From Psychrobacter fulvigenes (GTDB lineage Bacteria > Pseudomonadota > Gammaproteobacteria > Pseudomonadales > Moraxellaceae): a stretch of DNA of 64,000 nt. The position numbers were made by a program, and so were the translations under genes. The stretch lies in contig NZ_CAJGZP010000001.1 in the NCBI RefSeq assembly GCF_904846155.1, positions 1,736,001 through 1,800,000 on the forward strand. Direction: 5' to 3'. The notes beneath the pieces are model-generated. The model was given only the letters and a program-made list of their open reading frames with translations, was not told the DNA's origin and did not search any database. This document shows positions 37,407-47,513 of this stretch, in pieces; positions within the stretch are counted from its first letter, which is position 1; every line of letters begins with the position of its first letter.

Positions 37407-38609
37407 ATGACAGACTCCTCTTTTCATCCTTATGCGCGCGTTCAGCTGTTTTCTGGTGGTGGCGCGCGCTTTGGTTACTACCTTGGTAGTTATGCGGCAT
37501 TATGCGCTCATGACTTAAAGCCTGACCTGATACTCGCGACCTGTGGTGGTAGTCTATCTGCGCTATTGATAGACATCAGCTCAGACCCACAGCAGCTTAA
37601 AACATTAGCAGAGAGTAAGACCTTATATCAGGTGGTGCAATCTATTCAGGCACGCCAACATTACCGCTCATCAGTAGATCTATTAACAAAGATCAGTAGT
37701 ACATCAAAACCGCGCTACTTTTACCATGCTTTAAAGCGTTGGGGTCTTATGCAAAGATCCGCGCTGCTCGGCAGCATCCACAGCCGTGAGACATCTGACG
37801 ATCTGTTATCAGAATTGAATCGCCTTGCTATGTTCGAAATCGATAATGATGACTATTGGCTTGATGAGCTTATCAAGCTAAAAGAGCCTTCAATCCCAAC
37901 TAACGCCCTTGCTAATTTCAAACCAACAGCACCAGATATCGCCATCGTTGCCAGCCGAATAGCGCAGAGCGATATCGACCTACAACCTAAACAGCAAGCC
38001 GTCGCTCGACTACAAGAGTTACTGTTCACCCCGCATAAGCTCACCTCTCACTTAGAGCAATTATCCTTACACTGCCCTACCCATCATTATGCACCGCAGC
38101 GCATTCTCAAAAACACTCATGTCGTTGACCATTGGGATATCAAGCAAGCTATCAGAGCCTCGAGGGGTGATATGTATTATCTGCGTCCAACCCATATTCC
38201 CACCTTAGGCTGGCGTCTCGGGGGCGTGATTAACTTGACACCCATTGAGCTGGCAGCGCAGTTTGGCAGCACTGTATTTGCTGAACACAAATCTCCTTAC
38301 GATAAGGTACTGGCCGCGCCAGCCATTAGACGTATCTTTGGTTTTGATCCAAATAGGCGCTTAGCAGAAACGCTGGCTTATCAAAGTAATTTATCTGGTA
38401 CTCCGCCTAACAATGAACGCATTCACTGGTTGCCTTTTGCTGACAATGGAAAGGCTTTATCAGGTCAGCATGTACGCAAGCGTCTGAACATCTTAAACGG
38501 GCGCATAGACTTGATTCATGCAGATTACGATGGCTTCGTACAACAAATGCAAGCGCAGTGGCAATACGGCTATGAGCGTACGCGTGATTATTTAAAAACC
38601 CAACAGTAG
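37407..38609 (+). CDS. Patatin-like phospholipase-family protein
   Basis: 400 residues from the ATG at 37407; a longer reading from 37338 overlaps the upstream gene and is unlikely. The N-terminus has the patatin oxyanion element SGGGARFGYYLGSYAAL and a nucleophile elbow CGGSLSAL, where the usual GxSxG ends in Ser rather than Gly (Ser49). The C-terminal part is helical and I cannot place the catalytic Asp with certainty. It starts 20 bp after the fusion gene, so the two are probably co-transcribed in a lipid-remodelling unit. Loss of activity is possible because of the altered elbow. Confidence 0.78.
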   Translation: MTDSSFHPYARVQLFSGGGARFGYYLGSYAALCAHDLKPDLILATCGGSLSALLIDISSDPQQLKTLAESKTLYQVVQSIQARQHYRSSVDLLTKISSTSKPRYFYHALKRWGLMQRSALLGSIHSRETSDDLLSELNRLAMFEIDNDDYWLDELIKLKEPSIPTNALANFKPTAPDIAIVASRIAQSDIDLQPKQQAVARLQELLFTPHKLTSHLEQLSLHCPTHHYAPQRILKNTHVVDHWDIKQAIRASRGDMYYLRPTHIPTLGWRLGGVINLTPIELAAQFGSTVFAEHKSPYDKVLAAPAIRRIFGFDPNRRLAETLAYQSNLSGTPPNNERIHWLPFADNGKALSGQHVRKRLNILNGRIDLIHADYDGFVQQMQAQWQYGYERTRDYLKTQQ

Positions 38610-38772
38610 GTTTTACCTCGATACTTACTAATCCTATATCCAACAAAGAAAAACAATTAAAGGGCAAAAGTTGATAAATAGCTTTCTACGATCTGTTATT
38701 TTCGTTACTATCTAACTTAACACTCTCTAAGACTCGCCTGCTCACTCTTTCACTCGTAAAAAGGAATTTGCG

Positions 38773-40806
38773 ATGCCATATCCATTTTTTCATAGTAATC
38801 ACGATGCTGCTCACTCTAATACCAAATCCTCCAAAGTCACCGCCCTAGTCATTAGCAGTATGCTATTGCTGTCCACCTCTGTTCATGCGCTTGAGTCAGG
38901 TGCGACTAGCACGCTTGCAAACAATACCATTAATAACAGCTCACTGAATCTGGAGGCGATAAACCTCGCTATCATGACTGATTCGCCCATGGTTTTGACT
39001 GAAAACCGGCGTGTGACCCTTGCAGCACCAAATAGTGCGCTTAGCCCGAGCGTTAGTACCGTTGCAAAAACTGATCAAGCCATTTACTCAGCTGATGCCA
39101 TTCATCACCCAGTCTGGGCAAAAAGTGGCATGGTCGCCTCTCAAGAAGCGCTAGCGTCAGATATTGGTTTGAAGATTCTAAAAGACGGTGGCAATGCCGT
39201 TGATGCTGGCGTCGCTGTTGGCTTTGCTTTGGCCGTGACCCTGCCGCGCGCGGGCAACATTGGTGGCGGCGGTTTTATGATGATTTATGATGCCAAGCAA
39301 GGCAAAACAGTGGCGCTTGATTATCGTGAAAAAGCGCCAAGCAGCGCCTCGCGTGATATGTATCTCGATGAGGAAGGCAATGCGGTAAGTGACTTATCTC
39401 GCTATCATGGCTTAGCTGTTGGTGTGCCAGGGACAGTCGCAGGGCTATTAAAAGCCTTAGAAGATCATGGCACCATGAGCCGCGGCCAAGTGATGGCACC
39501 AGCGATTGCACTGGCTGAAGACGGTATAGAAGTCACTGCTGGCTTGTCGGAGTCGCTAGAAGCCTTAAGCGATCGTTTGCAGAAATGGCCAAGTACCAAA
39601 AAGGTGTTTTTTAAACCTGACGGCAGTGCCTATCAGCCTGGTGAACGCTTAAAACAGACAGAACTTGCTCGCTCGTTAAAGCTCATTGCATCACAAGGTG
39701 CAGATGGGTTCTATAAAGGAGAAACGGCTCGTAAGCTTGTCAAAGCTGTCAATGAAGCTGGTGGTAGTATGAGCTTGCAGGATTTGGCTGACTATCAAGC
39801 CATCGCTCGCGAGCCAGTCAAAGGGGACTATCGTGGTTATGAGATTGTCTCTATGCCGCCGCCCTCTTCTGGCGGAATCCACATCGTGCAGATTTTAAAT
39901 ATCTTGGAAGGCTTTCCGCTGGGTGACTACGGGCAAAATAGCGCCCAAACCATTCACTTGATGGCGGAAGCCATGCAACTGGCTTATGCTGATCGTGCTG
40001 AGTATTTAGGGGATTCGGACTTTATCGATGTCCCTGCCAGCGGTCTTACCTCTCAAGCGTATGCAGATAAACTGCGCACCTTGATTAATCCAAACAAAGC
40101 CACGCCAGCGGCGACCATTAAAGCCAACAATCCACTACCTTACGAGAGCGACCAAACCACGCATTTCTCTATCGTTGATAAAGACGGTAATGCGATAGCC
40201 AATACTTATACGCTGAACTTCTCTTACGGCACGGGCCTTGTCGCTGAAGGTACGGGCATATTACTTAATAACGAGATGGATGACTTCTCTGCCAAGCCTG
40301 GCACAGCCAACGCCTATGGTTTAACTGGCGGTGAGGCAAATGCAGTAGAAGCAAATAAACGTCCGCTGTCCTCGATGAGTCCAACCTTAGTATTTAAAGA
40401 CAGCAAACCATATATCGTCACTGGCAGCCCCGGTGGTAGCCGTATTATCACTACCGTCACTCAAATTATCTCCAATGTCATCGACCATGATATGAATATC
40501 GCTGAGGCCACTCATGCGCCGCGTATCCATGACCAGTGGCTGCCTGATGAGATTCGCACTGAAAAGGCGTTAAATATTGATACGGTTAAAAAACTTGAAT
40601 CTATGGGGCATACGGTCAGTCCAAAAGCGACAATGGGCTCAACGCAGTCGATTATGATTACGCCAAACGGTGTCTATGGTTCTTCTGACCCGCGTATCGT
40701 TGATGCGGCGGTGGTTGGGTATTTAACCAGAAAGACTTCAATGCCGAAAACCATCACTCGCAAAAACCCTTCTATGCCTCAGCGTATAGAAGGGTTTTTG
40801 ACATAG
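38773..40806 (+). CDS. ggt: Gamma-glutamyltransferase
   Basis: 677 residues with an N-terminal signal segment (about 25-40). The N-terminal half has GGNAVDAGVAVGFALAVTLP and NIGGGGFMMIY; the autoprocessing site and catalytic nucleophile is Thr462 in DQTTHFSIVDKDGNAIANTYTLN, and GSPGGSRIITTVTQ closes the substrate site. It cleaves and transfers the gamma-glutamyl group of glutathione in the periplasm. The N-terminal extension of about 100 residues before the catalytic core is longer than in E. coli. Its terminator hairpin is encoded in the last codons. Confidence 0.93.
   Translation: MPYPFFHSNHDAAHSNTKSSKVTALVISSMLLLSTSVHALESGATSTLANNTINNSSLNLEAINLAIMTDSPMVLTENRRVTLAAPNSALSPSVSTVAKTDQAIYSADAIHHPVWAKSGMVASQEALASDIGLKILKDGGNAVDAGVAVGFALAVTLPRAGNIGGGGFMMIYDAKQGKTVALDYREKAPSSASRDMYLDEEGNAVSDLSRYHGLAVGVPGTVAGLLKALEDHGTMSRGQVMAPAIALAEDGIEVTAGLSESLEALSDRLQKWPSTKKVFFKPDGSAYQPGERLKQTELARSLKLIASQGADGFYKGETARKLVKAVNEAGGSMSLQDLADYQAIAREPVKGDYRGYEIVSMPPPSSGGIHIVQILNILEGFPLGDYGQNSAQTIHLMAEAMQLAYADRAEYLGDSDFIDVPASGLTSQAYADKLRTLINPNKATPAATIKANNPLPYESDQTTHFSIVDKDGNAIANTYTLNFSYGTGLVAEGTGILLNNEMDDFSAKPGTANAYGLTGGEANAVEANKRPLSSMSPTLVFKDSKPYIVTGSPGGSRIITTVTQIISNVIDHDMNIAEATHAPRIHDQWLPDEIRTEKALNIDTVKKLESMGHTVSPKATMGSTQSIMITPNGVYGSSDPRIVDAAVVGYLTRKTSMPKTITRKNPSMPQRIEGFLT
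40762..40799 (+). terminator. Terminator inside the 3' end of ggt
   Basis: AAAAACCCTTCTAT and ATAGAAGGGTTTTT form a perfect 14-bp stem with a 10-nt loop, ending in T5, and finish 4 nt before the stop codon. It encodes KNPSMPQRIEGF. Confidence 0.75.
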
Positions 40807-41044
40807 TTTTTATGAGTTTTTTATATCCCGCAAACAACTGATCTATCAGTCTCAAGGAGATTAAGCCAGACGAACCAGTGGCTGTCTGTGACAAACAATG
40901 CTATTATTAACGACCTAATTTAAAACGCCTAAATACGACCAACAACGTCTTATTTACCTCAAATCAGCAATCTAAATCATTGATAATAATAAATTATTTC
41001 TTAGTAGCTTATTCTCCCTTTGATCGTATCAGTAAGAGTCCTCT

Positions 41045-44000
41045 ATGGCATTTGTACACCTTGGCATCCACAGCGAATATTCAATCACCGATTCTATCGT
41101 GCGCATAAAGCCGTTAATTAAGGCGGCGGCAGCAGACAATCAACGTGCACTTGCGCTGACCGACCTATCCAACCTTTATGGCACCGTGAAGTTTTATCGT
41201 GCCTGCCTAGGCGCTGGTATCAAGCCGATTATCGGTAGCGAAGTCATCATGGATAATGAGGACACGCGTCTGGTGCTACTGGCGATGAACAATGAGGGCT
41301 ATCAAAACATCACCCGCATTGTCTCACTTGGCTACACTGAAGGACGGGCCGACCCTGACAATCATGGCACCCCAGTCGTCAAGCGCAGTCATATTCTTGA
41401 GCATGCCGCTGGTGTGATTGTCTTATTTACGGAAAAATCAGACGTCGGTCAATCCCTTGTCAGCTCTATGCCAGAAAAAGCCGATGAGCTTATTTTAGAG
41501 TGGCAAGCACAATTTGACGATCGCTTATACTTCGCCATCAAACGTACCAGTCGTTCTGGCGAAGATGCTTTTATCAAGGCTGCCATTCATGCAGGCGCTA
41601 AGCACAGTCTACCTATTATCGCGCACAATGATGTGCGTTTCTTAGAGCAAGAGGACTTTGACGCTCACGAAGCTAGGGTTTGTATCGCAGGGTCTTATGT
41701 ACTGGCTGACCCAAATCGTCCTCGTCTGTATTCTGATGAGCAATATCTAAAGACGCAAGCGCAAATGGAGCAACTGTTTGCTGATATTCCTCAGGTTGTT
41801 GACAATACTTTACGGCTCGCTACTCGCTGCAACGTGACGCTGACACTGGGTATCAACGTATTACCTGAATTCCCCGTACCTGAAGGTGAAACCATTGAGT
41901 CGTTTTTTCGAGCAGAATCTCAGTGCGGGCTAGACAATCGCTTAGACAAGCTATTTCCTGTGGAGGCGCGCGATGATAGTTGGAGCGACTTTCGCAAACA
42001 GTATGACGAACGCCTAGAGTATGAGCTTGAAGTGATCTTATCCATGGGTTTCCCTGGTTACTTCCTAATCGTTATGGATTTTATCCGCTGGGCAAAAGCC
42101 AATGGCGTGCCAGTTGGGCCAGGTCGTGGTTCTGGTGCGGGCTCGTTAGTCGCTTATGCGCTAAACATCACCGATCTAGACCCTATTCATTATGATCTCT
42201 TATTTGAGCGCTTCTTGAACCCTGAGCGTGTCTCCATGCCCGACTTTGATATTGACTTTTGTATTGAAGGTCGTGACCGAGTCATTGAGTATGTCGCGCA
42301 AACTTACGGCCGCGAAGCAGTGTCGCAGATTATTACCTTTGGTACCATGGCGGCAAAAGCGGTGGTACGAGATGTGGCACGGGTACAAAGCAAATCTTAC
42401 TTTTTGGCCAACAACCTCTCTAAACTGATTCCTAAAACCCCTGGTATCACTCTCAGTCAAGCGCTTGAACAAGAGCCGCAGCTCAAAGATTTGGTTTCGA
42501 ACCCTGACAACATGGACTATGAAGACGCCATTGAGATTTGGGAGATGGCGATTAAATTAGAGGGCGTGTGCCGAAACGTTGGTAAACACGCTGGTGGTGT
42601 ATTGATTGCTCCACATAGGATTACCGATTTTAGTGCTATTTATTGTGATGATGAAGGCCACCGAGTCAGTCAGTTCGATAAAGATGACGTCGAAGACGTG
42701 GGGCTGGTAAAATTTGACTTTTTGGGTCTACGTAATCTAACGGTTATTAATGCTGCCGTTGAAAACATCAATAAACGCCGCGCTAGAGAAGGCAAAGAGG
42801 CGCTAGTGCTAGAAGACCTGCCACTAGATGACAAAAACGCTTATAAACTACTGCAAGAAGCCAAGACCACCGCTGTCTTCCAGCTTGAAAGTACAGGCAT
42901 GAAAAAGTATCTGGCCAAATTACAACCAACCAATATCGAAGACGTCATCGCGATGTGTGCGCTGTATCGTCCAGGGCCGCTTGATGCTGGTATGGTAGAG
43001 ATGTATATCGATCGCAAACATGGCCGCGAAGAAGTCATTTATGACCACCCAAATCTTGAGCCTATTTTAGAAAACACCAACGGCGTTATTGTCTATCAAG
43101 AGCAGGTCATGCAAATATCACAGGTCATGGCAGGTTATAGCTTAGGCGGTGCTGACATGCTGCGCCGTGCAATGGGTAAAAAGAAACCCGAAGAGATGGC
43201 CAAGCAGCGTGATATCTTTGTGACTGGTGCCACCGCGCAAGGTATCGATGAAGCGACCTCTGGCGGCGTCTTTGATCTGATGGAAAAGTTCGCAGGTTAT
43301 GGTTTTAACAGATCGCACTCTGCCGCTTATGGAGTCTTGGCCTATCAAACTGCTTACCTAAAACAATACTACCCTGCTGAATTTATGGCGGCAGTACTCA
43401 CTTCTGACATGAACAACACCGACAACGTGGGGTTCTTTATCAATGACTGCCGTGAGAATTTTGACCTCACCGTTGTAAACCCTTCTGTTAACCGCAGTGA
43501 GTGGCATTTCGTTTCAGACACACCGACCAATATTATCTACGGGCTTGGCGCGATCAAAGGCGTGGGTGAAGGTGCTGTTGAATCCATCGTTTCAGCACGT
43601 CGCCGCGACGGACCTTTTATCGATCTTTACGACTTTTGTCGCCGTGTGGATATCAAAAAGGTCAATAAACGCACGCTTGAAGCCTTGGTCAGCGCAGGCT
43701 GTTTTGATGATTTTGCCGCTACCTTAAGACCTGACTTGCCAAGCGACGAAGCCTACGAGATACGTGGCGCGCTGATGAGTCAGCTACCCAGTGCCGTGCA
43801 AGCGGCAGAGCAAGACCGTCAGAACCGCGAGATCGGTATGATGGACTTATTTAGCGAAATGGACGGCGTAGTAGCGGCACCGCCATTGGTGATGACACCA
43901 GAGCTCATTTGGGGAGACAAACATCGCCTAAAAGCTGAAAAAAACACCTTGGGATTGTACTTAACTGGACATCCCATCGACGAATACCGTGATGAGCTGA

Positions 44001-44725
44001 AACGCTATACCTCAGGTGCGCGTCTTGATGGCTTAACAGATACTGGCTATAACGGCAGCTGTTACTTTGCTGGCCTTATCATTGATATGGCAAACTTTGG
44101 TAACCGTCACGTCATTACCTTAGATGATGGCACTTCACGACTGGAAGTCAGCTGCTATGCTGAGCGTTTTAACCGCGTAAAAGATCAGCTAAAAGTCGAT
44201 GAGGTGGTCATCATTAAAGGCAGTATTCGTGAACGTGATGGTCGTATCTTTGCACGTCTTGATAACGCAATGAGCATGGTTGACGCTCGCCTGCGCTGGC
44301 TAAAAAAAATCAGCGTCAAAGTCCATGGCAGTGATATCAACTTACTGACACATATGCAGCCATTACTCAAGTCAGCGCAAGCTCATCTGATACCGCCGCA
44401 GCGCCTGGCTTATGATAACGAGCAGGACGAGCAAGACACAGGTAGTAGCCATTCCTATGATCCAACCATGGGTGGCAACTTATATGATGAAGAAGGCAAT
44501 GACTTATTGGCACTAGACCAAGGTATGAGCTCTGACGCGGCATTTGTGAATTCAGAAGCTGTCATCAATGACAATTGCATCCCGCTTGGATTGAGCGTTT
44601 ACGAAGATTATGGTATTGCCAACGTAACCCTTTCTGAACACTGGCGTGTCTATCCCAATGACGATAACTTGCAACAGCTAAAGAGCATGATTGACGAAGA
44701 AGACCTATACTTTCATTATAGTTAG
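41045..44725 (+). CDS. dnaE: DNA polymerase III alpha subunit
   Basis: 1226 residues, somewhat longer than E. coli DnaE. Order: PHP domain (FVHLGIHSEYSITDSIVRI), polymerase core with PDFDIDF (Asp400, 402, 404) and VGPGRGSGAGSLVAYAL, thumb and fingers (RPGPLDAGMVEMYI, GADMLRRAMGKKK), helix-hairpin-helix region (GLGAIKGVGEGAVESI), OB fold (YFAGLIIDMANFGNRHVITLDDGT) and a C-terminal tail. The replicative polymerase that copies the chromosome with the beta clamp. No frameshift seen. A gap of about 240 bp (40807-41044) precedes it without other features. Confidence 0.96.
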   Translation: MAFVHLGIHSEYSITDSIVRIKPLIKAAAADNQRALALTDLSNLYGTVKFYRACLGAGIKPIIGSEVIMDNEDTRLVLLAMNNEGYQNITRIVSLGYTEGRADPDNHGTPVVKRSHILEHAAGVIVLFTEKSDVGQSLVSSMPEKADELILEWQAQFDDRLYFAIKRTSRSGEDAFIKAAIHAGAKHSLPIIAHNDVRFLEQEDFDAHEARVCIAGSYVLADPNRPRLYSDEQYLKTQAQMEQLFADIPQVVDNTLRLATRCNVTLTLGINVLPEFPVPEGETIESFFRAESQCGLDNRLDKLFPVEARDDSWSDFRKQYDERLEYELEVILSMGFPGYFLIVMDFIRWAKANGVPVGPGRGSGAGSLVAYALNITDLDPIHYDLLFERFLNPERVSMPDFDIDFCIEGRDRVIEYVAQTYGREAVSQIITFGTMAAKAVVRDVARVQSKSYFLANNLSKLIPKTPGITLSQALEQEPQLKDLVSNPDNMDYEDAIEIWEMAIKLEGVCRNVGKHAGGVLIAPHRITDFSAIYCDDEGHRVSQFDKDDVEDVGLVKFDFLGLRNLTVINAAVENINKRRAREGKEALVLEDLPLDDKNAYKLLQEAKTTAVFQLESTGMKKYLAKLQPTNIEDVIAMCALYRPGPLDAGMVEMYIDRKHGREEVIYDHPNLEPILENTNGVIVYQEQVMQISQVMAGYSLGGADMLRRAMGKKKPEEMAKQRDIFVTGATAQGIDEATSGGVFDLMEKFAGYGFNRSHSAAYGVLAYQTAYLKQYYPAEFMAAVLTSDMNNTDNVGFFINDCRENFDLTVVNPSVNRSEWHFVSDTPTNIIYGLGAIKGVGEGAVESIVSARRRDGPFIDLYDFCRRVDIKKVNKRTLEALVSAGCFDDFAATLRPDLPSDEAYEIRGALMSQLPSAVQAAEQDRQNREIGMMDLFSEMDGVVAAPPLVMTPELIWGDKHRLKAEKNTLGLYLTGHPIDEYRDELKRYTSGARLDGLTDTGYNGSCYFAGLIIDMANFGNRHVITLDDGTSRLEVSCYAERFNRVKDQLKVDEVVIIKGSIRERDGRIFARLDNAMSMVDARLRWLKKISVKVHGSDINLLTHMQPLLKSAQAHLIPPQRLAYDNEQDEQDTGSSHSYDPTMGGNLYDEEGNDLLALDQGMSSDAAFVNSEAVINDNCIPLGLSVYEDYGIANVTLSEHWRVYPNDDNLQQLKSMIDEEDLYFHYS

Positions 44726-44772
44726 TATCTATCTTTACGCTTTATTGATAGTGCAAAATTGATAATGCAAAC

Positions 44773-44881
44773 TTATACCATTTCCAAAAGTTAGAGTAAC
44801 GCGGAAAACTTGCGCAAGTACTACACATAGCAGGCTGAGCAAGTTTGACAAAGTGAATTGCACTTTTTGGGTTTGGTATTA
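44773..44881. repeat. 109-bp repeat, copy 1 (MITE-like)
   Basis: Begins TTATACCATTTCCAAAA and ends TTTTTGGGTTTGGTATTA; the outer 8 bp are inverted (TTATACCA against TGGTATTA, one mismatch). It is 97% identical (3 differences in 109) to the copy at 58386-58494. No coding potential. Lies just after dnaE. Confidence 0.88.
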
Positions 44882-44894
44882 CCTCACAATTAGC

Positions 44895-44962
44895 TTAGGG
44901 CGTGTCAGGCATCAAAGCATTTATAACTTTACTATTATAAACCAATAGATAACACGCCCTAA
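44895..44962. repeat. Short inverted-repeat element, TTAGGGCGTGT family, copy B
   Basis: TTAGGGCGTGTC at the left and AACACGCCCTAA at the right, inverted with one difference, enclosing an AT-rich core. 68 bp. It sits 18 bp before the Hpt-domain gene, so it could contain or displace that promoter. Confidence 0.65.
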
Positions 44963-44980
44963 ATTATCGGATACTCGATT

Positions 44981-45385
44981 ATGACCAAAGCTAGCGTTAA
45001 TGATAGTGACAACAACACTGTCAATAATAACAACCATACTGTCGATGGTGAAATCATCAACTCTGAGCAGTTTGAAGACATGCGTGACCTTCTCGAAGAA
45101 GACTTTATAGAATTGGTGCAGACTTACCTCACTGATAGTAAGCAGCGTATTATCACTTTACGTGCGGCTCAAGCGGCCAATGACAATGCCGTTGGGTTTG
45201 ATGCAGCTCACGGTCTCAAAGGTGCCAGTGCTAATTTAGGTGCGTCACAGCTGGTGGCCCTCAGTGATCAATTAGAATTCCACTGCCGTGCACAAACTAT
45301 CAGCCAACAAGCTGACCTTATAGAAAACCTATCAATGGCATTACAACGTGCCGAACAAGAGATTAATCAACGATTGAGTCAATAA
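44981..45385 (+). CDS. Hpt-domain phosphotransfer protein
   Basis: 134 residues. Low-complexity Asn/Asp N-terminus, then a four-helix Hpt domain: EQFEDMRDLLEEDFIELVQTYLTDSKQRI, the phospho-acceptor site FDAAHGLKGASANLGA (His77), and two further helices. It would pass a phosphoryl group between a hybrid kinase and a response regulator, neither of which is in the window. Its stop TAA shares a base with the ATG of trmJ, so the two are translationally coupled. Confidence 0.85.
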   Translation: MTKASVNDSDNNTVNNNNHTVDGEIINSEQFEDMRDLLEEDFIELVQTYLTDSKQRIITLRAAQAANDNAVGFDAAHGLKGASANLGASQLVALSDQLEFHCRAQTISQQADLIENLSMALQRAEQEINQRLSQ

Positions 45386-46239
45386 TGAGCACTTCTCCTT
45401 CATCTTCAGTACCTCCTCAAACCTCTCTATCAGCGCTCAACGTTGAGGACTATCTCACTTGCCTACAAGTTGTCATGGTTAACACTACCTTGCCTGCCAA
45501 TATTGGCTCAGCAGCACGGGCCATGCATACCATGGGCTTATCACGATTGACAGTAGTGGATCCCAAGCTACCGATTGATGACACCAGTGAGTCTCATGCG
45601 GCAGGTGGTATTGAGGTATTATCGTCAGCTACCATTACACCAACGTTAGAGGCTGCCATTGATGATTGTCAATTAGTCTTTGCGGCCAGTAGTCGCAGCC
45701 GTCACTTGCCGCGGCCTGTCGTTACGCCAACCCAAGCGGCAAAAATCATGTTTGACTTTATTGATGCTCAAAGCGCTCATCTCACAGGCCAGCCAAACAT
45801 CGCCATATTATTTGGTCGTGAGGATCGCGGTCTGACCAACGAAGAGCTCGCTTATGCTGACTACCATATTCAGATTGACGCCAATCCAGCTTACCCAGTA
45901 CTGAATGTGGCATCAGCCGTACAGGTGATTGCCAGCTTTATCTTTGCTTATGCTCAAGCACATTTAAAAGACTTTGATGACAATAATACAAATATAACCT
46001 CTCACCCTATATTGGATGTGCATTTGCGCCAGCAATGGGATGAGCCGGCTATCACTCATCAGCAGCTGCAACAACTGACCCAGCGTACGACTGAACTTAT
46101 GATTCAGCGCGGCTTAGCAGATAGCGATCATCTAAAATCATTGCCATCAAGATTGTCTCGACTTGGCTCTCGCGTGCAGCTTGATCAAAAAGAGTATCAG
46201 CTATTGAGCGCATTGATTGCAAAACTATTAAAAAGCTAA
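45385..46239 (+). CDS. trmJ: tRNA (cytidine/uridine-2'-O)-methyltransferase TrmJ
   Basis: 284 residues with the SpoU-type knotted core: LQVVMVNTTLPANIGSAARAMHTMGLSRLTVVDP (motif 1), ILFGREDRGLTNEELAYADYHIQIDANPAYPVLNVASAVQVI (motifs 2 and 3), then a helical C-terminal extension typical of TrmJ. It methylates the ribose of nucleotide 32 in tRNA using SAM. It follows the Hpt gene with overlapping stop and start codons. Confidence 0.9.
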   Translation: MSTSPSSSVPPQTSLSALNVEDYLTCLQVVMVNTTLPANIGSAARAMHTMGLSRLTVVDPKLPIDDTSESHAAGGIEVLSSATITPTLEAAIDDCQLVFAASSRSRHLPRPVVTPTQAAKIMFDFIDAQSAHLTGQPNIAILFGREDRGLTNEELAYADYHIQIDANPAYPVLNVASAVQVIASFIFAYAQAHLKDFDDNNTNITSHPILDVHLRQQWDEPAITHQQLQQLTQRTTELMIQRGLADSDHLKSLPSRLSRLGSRVQLDQKEYQLLSALIAKLLKS

Positions 46240-46246
46240 AGGTAAA

Positions 46247-46306
46247 CAAAAACCTCATCAATTAAAAACAAACCGACGTTGATTGGTGGTTTTTATGGGG
46301 TTTTAT
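46247..46306 (+). terminator. Probable terminator after trmJ
   Basis: AAAACCTCAT and ATGGGGTTTT arms (one mismatch) with an inner imperfect stem (CATCAAT / ATTGGTG), followed by a short T run. Weaker than the other hairpins in the window. Confidence 0.5.
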
Positions 46307-46457
46307 AGGCCAGCGCTATATTTTGTCACACAAAACTGTTATAACTTTAATAACACGGATGCAAAAATATACTGATAAGCTTGCTAGATAGATTTATCTT
46401 TTTATATTGACAAACTTTCACTGACGAAATTCTACTAAAGAATAGATAGGACTTTTT

Positions 46458-47348
46458 ATGTCATTGCCAACCACCTTATTCAAATCGATCGCCAATATCA
46501 AACAAGACCTGAAAGAAGATATTGAAGCGGTATTCAATCGTGATCCAGCAGCTCGCAACAGTCTGGAGGTGCTATTAACCTACCCTGGCATTCATGCTCT
46601 GATTCTGCATCGCGGCGCGCACTGTCTATGGAGGAATGACCAAAAGTTCGCCGCTCGTGCAATATCTTACGGCTCTCGAATCATGACAGGCATTGAGATT
46701 CATCCTGCTGCCAAGATTGGTAAGCGTTTCTTTATTGATCACGGTGTGGGTGTGGTGATTGGTGAGACGGCAGAGATTGGCAATGACGTGACCTTATATC
46801 ACGGTGTGACTCTTGGCGGCGTCTCCTGGAATAACGGCAAGCGCCATCCAACTCTAGAAGATGGCGTGATTGTAGGTGCGGGTGCAAAAGTTCTAGGCCC
46901 ATTCACGGTCGGTAAAAACGCCAAGATTGGTTCAAATGCTGTAGTCGTCAAACCTGTACCTGCCGGCGCGACGATGGTCGGTAGCGCAGCTCGCATGATT
47001 TCAGAGCATCACGATGAAAAAGGTAATCCAATTACTCCCAAAACAGAGGGCAGCAAGCAAAAGGATTCCGCTGCCGAAAAGCAAGCGCAAGACACTGTAC
47101 GCAGCGCCCGTGAGACAGCCTTTCAAGCTTATGGTATTGACCCCTCTTCACAAGACCCTGTCGCTGAAGCTTTTGCTAAAATGCTCGAGCATATTCAGCA
47201 GTCAGAAAATCGTTTGGATCAACTACAAGCTGCCATGTGCAAACTTGATCCTGATTTCTGCCGAAAGGAATATGACAAACTATGTCTAGAAGACTTAGAT
47301 GTGATTGATAGAGATGAATTGGATGTTGTAAGCACTGAGCAAAAGTAA
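46458..47348 (+). CDS. cysE: Serine O-acetyltransferase
   Basis: 296 residues. N-terminal helices, then hexapeptide-repeat beta-helix: [84 protein letters not shown]. Active-site His residues are in DHG and HGVTLGG. It transfers acetyl from acetyl-CoA to serine for cysteine synthesis. The C-terminal extension (about 195-296), rich in Lys, Glu and Gln, is longer than the usual short SAT tail and may affect feedback or partner binding. Confidence 0.92.
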   Translation: MSLPTTLFKSIANIKQDLKEDIEAVFNRDPAARNSLEVLLTYPGIHALILHRGAHCLWRNDQKFAARAISYGSRIMTGIEIHPAAKIGKRFFIDHGVGVVIGETAEIGNDVTLYHGVTLGGVSWNNGKRHPTLEDGVIVGAGAKVLGPFTVGKNAKIGSNAVVVKPVPAGATMVGSAARMISEHHDEKGNPITPKTEGSKQKDSAAEKQAQDTVRSARETAFQAYGIDPSSQDPVAEAFAKMLEHIQQSENRLDQLQAAMCKLDPDFCRKEYDKLCLEDLDVIDRDELDVVSTEQK

Positions 47349-47513
47349 GTGCTATTCGAGATATAGTAGAGTATATAAATTACAGTAGAGCGCGTGAGTA
47401 TTTCGATCGTGCCAATGAATGCTCTAATCTTATGCTTATCTCTAGCTAATAGCTATAATAGACATACAACACATCCTAAGCTAACAGCTCAATGAAGCGC
47501 ATTGGAGTTTTGG

